Assembly: GCA_026770615.1 (NCBI GenBank)
Contig: MU631331.1
Coordinates: 279,962-291,965 of the forward strand
Length of the DNA stretch: 12,004 bases
Direction: 5' to 3'
Origin: Pavlovales sp. CCMP2436
Lineage: Eukaryota > Haptophyta > Pavlovophyceae > Pavlovales
Shown: positions 7,147 through 12,004 of the stretch, piece by piece
How positions within the stretch are numbered: the first letter of the stretch is position 1
Layout of the letters: every line of letters begins with the position of its first letter
Notes under the pieces: generated by a model
Databases searched by the model: none
The model's input: the letters and a program-made list of their open reading frames with translations, nothing else
What the model was told of the DNA's origin: nothing
Made by a program: the position numbers and the translations under genes

Positions 7147-7153
7147 CTTTATA
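7147..7153 (-). promoter_or_regulatory. Candidate TATA box
   Basis: TATAAAG on the minus strand, 45 bp upstream of the ATG at 7102. The sequence between is short and suitable for a transcription start. Position and sequence only. Confidence 0.35.
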
Positions 7154-7374
7154 GGCTTAGTCGAGTCTGCGCTGGCTTAGTTAGGCGCCAGAATATAACT
7201 TAAGATAGCAGTCTGTATTCATGAGTCATTGGCCGGGCTGAAATGCCCACCTCGTTCACTGTTCACACGTGGCTGCCACTCATCCGCGCCGTCGATTGGA
7301 TATCATCATGCGATCGTCGCGCTCTGTGTGCACCTTGCTTGCGCTCAGGAGAGATCCGGAGAGATGCGCCAACC
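7154..7374. other. Non-coding spacer; likely cohesin gene 3' UTR
   Basis: This lies between the stop of the cohesin gene at 7375 and the candidate TATA box. No canonical AATAAA was found on the minus strand. An overlapping minus-strand frame continuing to 7263 is read-through of an unspliced intron frame and is not called. No other gene is supported. Confidence 0.5.
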
Positions 7375-10300
7375 TTAACGCTCGTATCTGCGCTTCTTCG
7401 GGGCAAAGCGGGAGCGGGGCTGCGGCTGTGGCTGGGACTCCTCCTCCTCCTCCTCCTCCTCGTCGCTGCCCTTCGCCTCATCCTCATCGCTGCCTTTCTC
7501 CTCCTCTTCACTGCCCTCCTCCTCCGCCTGCTCATCTTCCTCCTCCTCCGCCTCGGGCTCCGGCTGCGAGCCGCGGCCTGTAAGCGGTGCGGCGGAGGGG
7601 CAATGCACGCGGGAGCGGCGGTCGGTGAGATGGCTGGGGCGGGGGGGCGGCTGTCATCTGGCTGCGCGCAAAAGGCGCAGCGCGCACGTGTCCGCTGTGG
7701 AGCAGCCGCCGCCGCCGCCGCAGCCGCCGCAGCGCCGCGCTGCGAGCGGCCCTGAGACTGGCGCGGAGGCTCCTCCTCCTCCGCCTCGTCCTCCGCCTCG
7801 TCCTCCGACTGAGCCTGCGCGTCAGGGGGTGTCGAGTCAGCGGGGTGCAAGCGGGTGCGGCAAGGCGAGCGTTGCGGGGCCGCGGCCGGCCAGCTCATGC
7901 ACGGCGCACGCACCGGCGTCAGGGGCTTGCGCGCGGCGGCCGGGCGCCGGCCGCGCGAGGGCTGCTGCGACGGCTGCGAGGCGGTGGCTCTGCTGCGGCG
8001 CGGGGCAGGCCGGTCCGAGTCGAGGATGTCGTCGGGCAGCGGCTCGCTGTTCGGCATCGGCCGCACCGCCTCGTCGTCCTCCTCGTCGTCGGAGTCGCCG
8101 TGGCGGCGCGCGTTGCCGCCGGAGCGTCGGCCCGGCGAGGGCGCACTCTTGCCCCTCGCACCGAGCACTGCCGCGAGCACGTCGTCGAGCTCGCGCAGCC
8201 GCGCCGTCTCGTCCGTGGGCGGCAGCTCGCCCAGCTCCGCCTTGCAGCGCTCGAGGCGCGCCTGCACGTGCTCGCGCGCGGCGGGCGGCAGCTTCTGCGC
8301 GAGAGGGATACCGACGAGCCTGGCGTCACAGGGGGCGGGCGGAGAGTGTCAGAGACGCAGGTGGCAGATCGGGCGCGGGCGCGCAGCGAGGCGAGAGACG
8401 GCCACTCACTCGAGGAGGTCCTCCGCCGCGCCGAGCGCCGCGCGCTCGTCCTCGTCGTCGTCGGGCAGCTCCGCGCAGCCGCGCGCGTACGCGTCGCCCG
8501 CGACGCGCAGCACAATGCTCGCGAGCCACGCGGTGCGCGCTGCAGCCTTGCGCGCGGCCGGTCCGCTAACGCGGGGCGTGCTGCGGGGCGTGCCACGGGG
8601 CGTGCCGCCGTGCGCGGGCTGCGAGGCGGCGTGTATCAGCAGCTCGGCGGGCACGTCGACCGTTGCGTCGGCGGTGGTGAGCGCCTCGTCGTCCGGCTCG
8701 GGCGCGTCGGCGGCGGGCGGCTGGATGGTGCGCTGGTTGTCGGCGAGCGCGCTCGCCAGCCGCAGCGCCTCGTCGCCGTCGCCGTGCGCGAGCGCCGCGC
8801 CGAGCGCCGCCACCTCCACCTCGCGCACCGCCGGCAGCGGCAGCGTCAGCTGCGCGAGCGCCCAGAACTGGCGCGCGAACACATTGCACGACTCGTCCGC
8901 CGGCCGCGCGAGTGCGCGCAGCGCGACAGCGCTCGCGTCGGCCGCCGGCAGCGCGGCGCGGTGCGCAAGCTTGCCCGTGAGTAGGACCACCTTCTCGCGC
9001 AGCTCCGCGGCCAACCACGCGGTCGACGCGCGCACGCCGCCCGACGACGACGGGGCGTCGGCGTCGGCCGCGGCCTCCGCCGCCGCAGTGCGCGCGGCGG
9101 CGAATGAGTCGGCCTGGGGAGTGGCAGTCAGACGCGACGGTCAGAGGGAGGATAGTCAGAGACACCGGGAGCTCGCACACATCGCCTGTTTCATCAAGTT
9201 GAGCCGAACGGGGCGAGCCGTACGTATGTGTTGTACAGGGATGGGTTGGGTTCACAAGGGTAGAGGTGTTGTGCGGGTGTGCACGCGAGGGTAACCGCAG
9301 CGGCACGTCTAACCTCGTCGAACGCCGTGTGCGCGGCGGCGAGTAGCGTACCGACGACGGCCGGCTCGACGGCGCGCTCCGCCATCTCCGAGTCTGCATC
9401 GGCGGGGTCGGCGCAGGCGATGAGCACGTCGGTCGCGATCTCGAGCAGCTCGACGGCACGCGGGTTGGCCGCGCACGCGCCGTCCGTGACGAGGTCGGCA
9501 AGCAGCCGCAGCAGCTCGTTGCGCCGCTCGCGCACGTCTGCGCCGAGTCGACCGCGCGCGCTCTCGGCGGCGGCGGCGGCGGCGGCGCTGGCGGTGGGCG
9601 TCATTACGTCGGCCGCCGCCGAGCGGCCGGAGGAGCGCCGCCCCTTGGACTTGACGCGCGCCGGCGTCGCCTCGGCCTCGGCGTCGACGAGCGTGGCGCT
9701 CACGCCCGCGCTCGTCCGCGCGTCGCGGATGAGCACGGCGCGCAGTACGTGCGCGAGCGAGAGCGCGCACTCGGCCATCTCGGCCTCGCGTGCGATGGGC
9801 ACGTGCTCCTCAGCCGAAAGCGCCTTAAACGCGCCGTGCTGCGCCTCGAGCAGCTGCGCGCAGAGGACGGGGCGCACAGAAGCCGCACGGGGTCGCGTGA
9901 GGAGCCGCACGCAGCGGCCAGGCGGGCTCGCACAGGGGTGGCACGTGGGGGTGGGCACACAGGGTTGCCACGGTTGGGGGGCGCTCACCTGCAAGCAGAG
10001 CGGCCAGAGCGCGCGGTCGGGCGCGAGCGGCAGGTAGACGGAGAGCACCGCCAGGCGGCGCAGCGTCACCGCCGCCGACTCGAAGTCGGTCTCGTTGGCC
10101 AGCCGCAGCAGCTGCGCCGCCTCGCCGGCCTCGGTGGCGGTCGCGGAGCCGCCGGCCTTGCGCTTGCGCGCACCGCCGTTCGCTGCGTCTGCTGCGGCAG
10201 GCATCAGCTCGGCGGCCGAGTTTGCCAGCCGGTTCGCCAGCTGCGCGAGCGCGGCGCACGCGTCGCCCTGCAGCGCGTGCCCGCCGGAGCACACCGCGGC

Positions 10301-11982
10301 CCACGCGCGCGCGCAGGCCGCGAGTGGCGCGTGCTGCGTGTGGCTGGTGAAGGCGGCACCGAGCGCGCGCAGCAGCGCGCCGAACTTGGCGCGCAGGCCC
10401 TGGTCGGCGAAGGTGGCGGACGGCAGTTTGCCCACGAGGCCGAGCGCGACCACCAGGGCGCCCGCGTCGTCGCGGCTCGCGTCGACCACGGCGGCGAGCC
10501 TCAAGGCGAGCGCGGCGTGCGCCGCCTCGAGGTTGGCGGCTGCCTTCTCCGCGGCCGCTTCAGTGCGCGCGTGCTTGGAGCCCGATTGCGCCGCCTGGTC
10601 GAGCGTCGCGCCGAGCATCGCCAGGAGCGCCAGCTGCGGGCGCAGGGCAAGGGCGAGGGCGGTGCGGGCCAGGGTGAGGGCTAGGGCGGGGGCTATGGTG
10701 ACACACCGGTCACGCAGAGGGCCGCGCGGCCAGGTGGGCTCGCGTCGGGGTGTCGCATGGGTGCCCCATGCAGTCGGCGGGAGCGCGCCCTCACCTGCAG
10801 CGCGCCGTGCTCGGCCCCGCGGCGGCCGGCGCGCGGTCCGGCGGGCGAGGGCGCGGCGAACTCGTCGCGGCCGCCCGAGGCCTGGCCTCCTCCCTTGCCT
10901 CCCTTCTTCTTGCCGCTGCCGCGCTTGCCGCCGGCGTCGGGCTCGTCCGCGTCCTTGTCGTCCACCGCGCCGTCGGCGACCAGCGCGAGGAGCTCGTCGA
11001 CGTCGAGCTGCGCACAGAGGGGGGCAGGGCAGGCCGCGCAGGGTCGCACAGGGTCAAGGGCTCTGCGCAGGCGGCAGTCGTGAGCGAGCAGCAGCGGGGC
11101 GCACGGGGCAGGCGCGCACCAGCGCCTTCTCCGCCTTAGCCGCGTCGACGAAGAGCTCACCGATGTGCGCGGCGCGCGCCGGCGCGTCCTCCCCCGCGAC
11201 GGTGCCGGAGATGTTGGTGGAGGTGAGCGCCGCCAGCTCGGCCGCGAGCGCGCGCAGCCGCGTGCGCACGCCCCCGCCGCCGCCCGCCGCACGCCGCGCC
11301 GCGGCAGCCGCCGCCTTGCCGCCCGATGCCGGCGCGCCGCCGTCGGCGCCGCCGCCGCCCTGCTGCGACTTGAGCTGCATGAGCAGCGCGACGGCGGCGG
11401 AGCGGACAGAGGCGTCCTCATCGTTGACGAGCGGGCCCATCTCGAGCTCCTCGAGCCCGGCGGGCGGCGCGCCGAGCCTGGCAAGCGCCGTGAGCAGCTT
11501 GACCGCCGCGAGGCGCGCGGGCGCGTGCACGTCGTTCGCGGTCTCGAGCAGCCGCGGCGCGAAGCGGCCGAGGAAGGCCGACGAGGCGGGCAGCCGCTCC
11601 GCCGCCGCGCACGCCGTGGCGATGCCATCGAGCGCGGCGGCGCGCACGCCGCCGTCGCGGTCGGAGAGCAGCCAGCCGAAGTACTTGAGGTGCGCGTTGT
11701 CCAGCCAGAGCGACGGCGCCTTTGCGAGCCAGCCGCCGAGCGACGAGGCGGCCTCCGCACGCACGTCCGCCGCCTTGTCGCGGTAGCGGTCGCCAAACAC
11801 GCTGTCGACGAGCGCACGCGCGAGGTTGGCGATAGCGTCGCGCTCCTCCGCCGCGTGCTGCACGTCCACCTGCAGCGCGCCGAGCGAGGCGGCGGCGGCG
11901 GTCTTGGCGCCCTTCTTGGCCGACGAGCCCGCCTGCCGCGCGCCCAGCTGCGCGCTCGCCTCGTCACACGCCTTCGCGCGCA
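7375..11982 (-). CDS. SCC3/STAG: Cohesin subunit SA/STAG (Scc3) homologue, multi-exon, 5' partial
   Basis: Scc3/STAG binds the Rad21 kleisin and loads and holds cohesin on chromatin in the nucleus. Inferred exons are 11982(partial)-11120, 11007-10795, 10633-9989, 9853-9314, 9113-8410, 8319-7914, 7814-7688 and 7577-7375 (TAA). All seven introns are GT-AG (90-200 bp) and the phases agree (0,0,0,0,2,0,1). About 1,230 residues are visible. The stromalin conservative domain (about 11803-11546) reads SVFGDRYRDKAADVR, then LKYFGWLLSDRDGGVR and LGRFAPRLLE, closely parallel to the FVHRYRD...LKYIGW...GRFKDR pattern of animal STAG proteins. It is followed by HEAT-like helical sequence. The C-terminus has a long acidic Glu/Ser/Asp-rich tail, an 11-Ala run and a basic end PKKRRYER, likely a nuclear localisation signal. 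In animals about 250-300 residues precede this domain; they lie outside the window. Low-complexity insertions (Gly/Ala) make it longer than usual. Small exon-boundary errors are possible. Confidence 0.85.
7815..7913 (-). other. Intron of 99 bp, length divisible by three and stop-free
   Basis: Donor GCCG|GTGCGTG and acceptor GACGCGCAG|GCTC. The frame is open across it, so it could be read as 33 extra codons. Its Cys/Met/Pro-rich translation against the acidic tail around it, plus good splice sites, favour an intron. Confidence 0.6.
9854..9988 (-). other. Intron of 135 bp, length divisible by three and stop-free
   Basis: Donor CAG|GTGAGC and acceptor GCGCAG|CTG are both strong, and the interior is C-rich. 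Retention would add 45 Pro/Cys-rich residues without breaking the frame. Splicing is favoured because the insert differs in composition from both sides and resembles the other introns of the gene. Confidence 0.7.
10638..10692 (+). repeat. G-tract cluster inside an intron
   Basis: At least eight runs of three or more G separated by 1-5 bases (units such as GGGCAA, GGGCGA, GGGTGA, GGGCTA) on the plus strand, within the 10634-10794 intron. On the transcribed minus strand this is the pyrimidine tract before the acceptor CCCGCAG. The plus strand could form G-quadruplexes. Confidence 0.6.
11546..11803 (-). other. Stromalin conservative domain (SCD) coding segment
   Basis: About 86 codons within the first visible exon. 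Key residues are the RYRD motif, the Trp in GGWL, LKYFGW and a DGGVR segment. This is the most conserved part of the Scc3/STAG family and is the basis for naming the gene. Confidence 0.85.
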
Positions 11983-12004
11983 GGGGGGGGGGGGGGGGGG
12001 GGGG
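11983..12004. repeat. Poly-G run at the window end
   Basis: Twenty-two consecutive G to the last base. It adjoins coding sequence of the cohesin gene. It may be a true homopolymer in an intron (a poly-C tract before an acceptor on the minus strand) or a sequencing or assembly artefact at a contig edge. Confidence 0.8.

Noticed and set aside
7845..9294. Long plus-strand open frames over the cohesin gene (379 and 479 codons)
   Set aside because: They are antisense shadows of GC-rich coding exons. They translate to Ala/Arg/Ser-rich sequence with no domain, and the minus strand has the family motifs and splice sites.
10095..11786. Plus-strand open frame of 563 codons
   Set aside because: Antisense shadow of the cohesin exons. 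Low-complexity Ala/Arg/Ser/Pro composition and no recognisable domain.

Overview
The window looks like nuclear DNA from a GC-rich alga with a red-lineage secondary plastid. A haptophyte is my best guess, but a pelagophyte or another ochrophyte is possible. Three things support this. A host gene for FtsH carries a bipartite plastid-targeting leader with an ASAFAP-like signal cleavage site. A very GC-rich gene is split by short introns with GTGAG/GTGCG donors. The intergenic DNA is filled with retroelement debris of eukaryotic type. No species can be named from the sequence alone.

Layout. Positions 1-1019 are AT-richer non-coding DNA with small structured repeats. Positions 1020-1765 hold a tandem repeat of about 340 bp (two copies plus a partial third). 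Positions 1908-3644 (minus strand) are a decayed retroelement coding region with an RNase H-like domain. It is split by a second retroelement copy at 2249-3102, flanked by a 12-bp target duplication. The inserted copy is 5'-truncated and its ORF carries a candidate PD-(D/E)XK nuclease motif. At 3655-3719 lies a 65-bp element with 11-bp perfect inverted ends, related to a module of the 340-bp tandem repeat. Positions 3789-5864 (plus) are an intact, intronless, plastid-targeted FtsH protease gene, closest in motifs to the thylakoid FtsH2/FtsH8 (VAR2) type. Positions 5865-6435 are non-coding. Positions 6436-7153 (minus) are the 5' part of another retroelement-like unit: a TATA box, a short basic ORF and an OTU-type cysteine protease domain. 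From 7375 to the window end (minus) runs a multi-exon gene for the cohesin subunit SA/STAG/Scc3. Its stromalin conservative domain is visible, but its N-terminus lies beyond the window. The last 22 bases are a poly-G run.

The two host genes are functionally unrelated: plastid protein quality control and sister-chromatid cohesion. They converge on the 5865-7374 interval, which contains retroelement remains. The most informative region is 1.0-3.75 kb. There one insertion can be removed on paper to restore a reading frame, and a recurring inverted-end repeat abuts the FtsH start. I found no tRNA, rRNA or CRISPR array.
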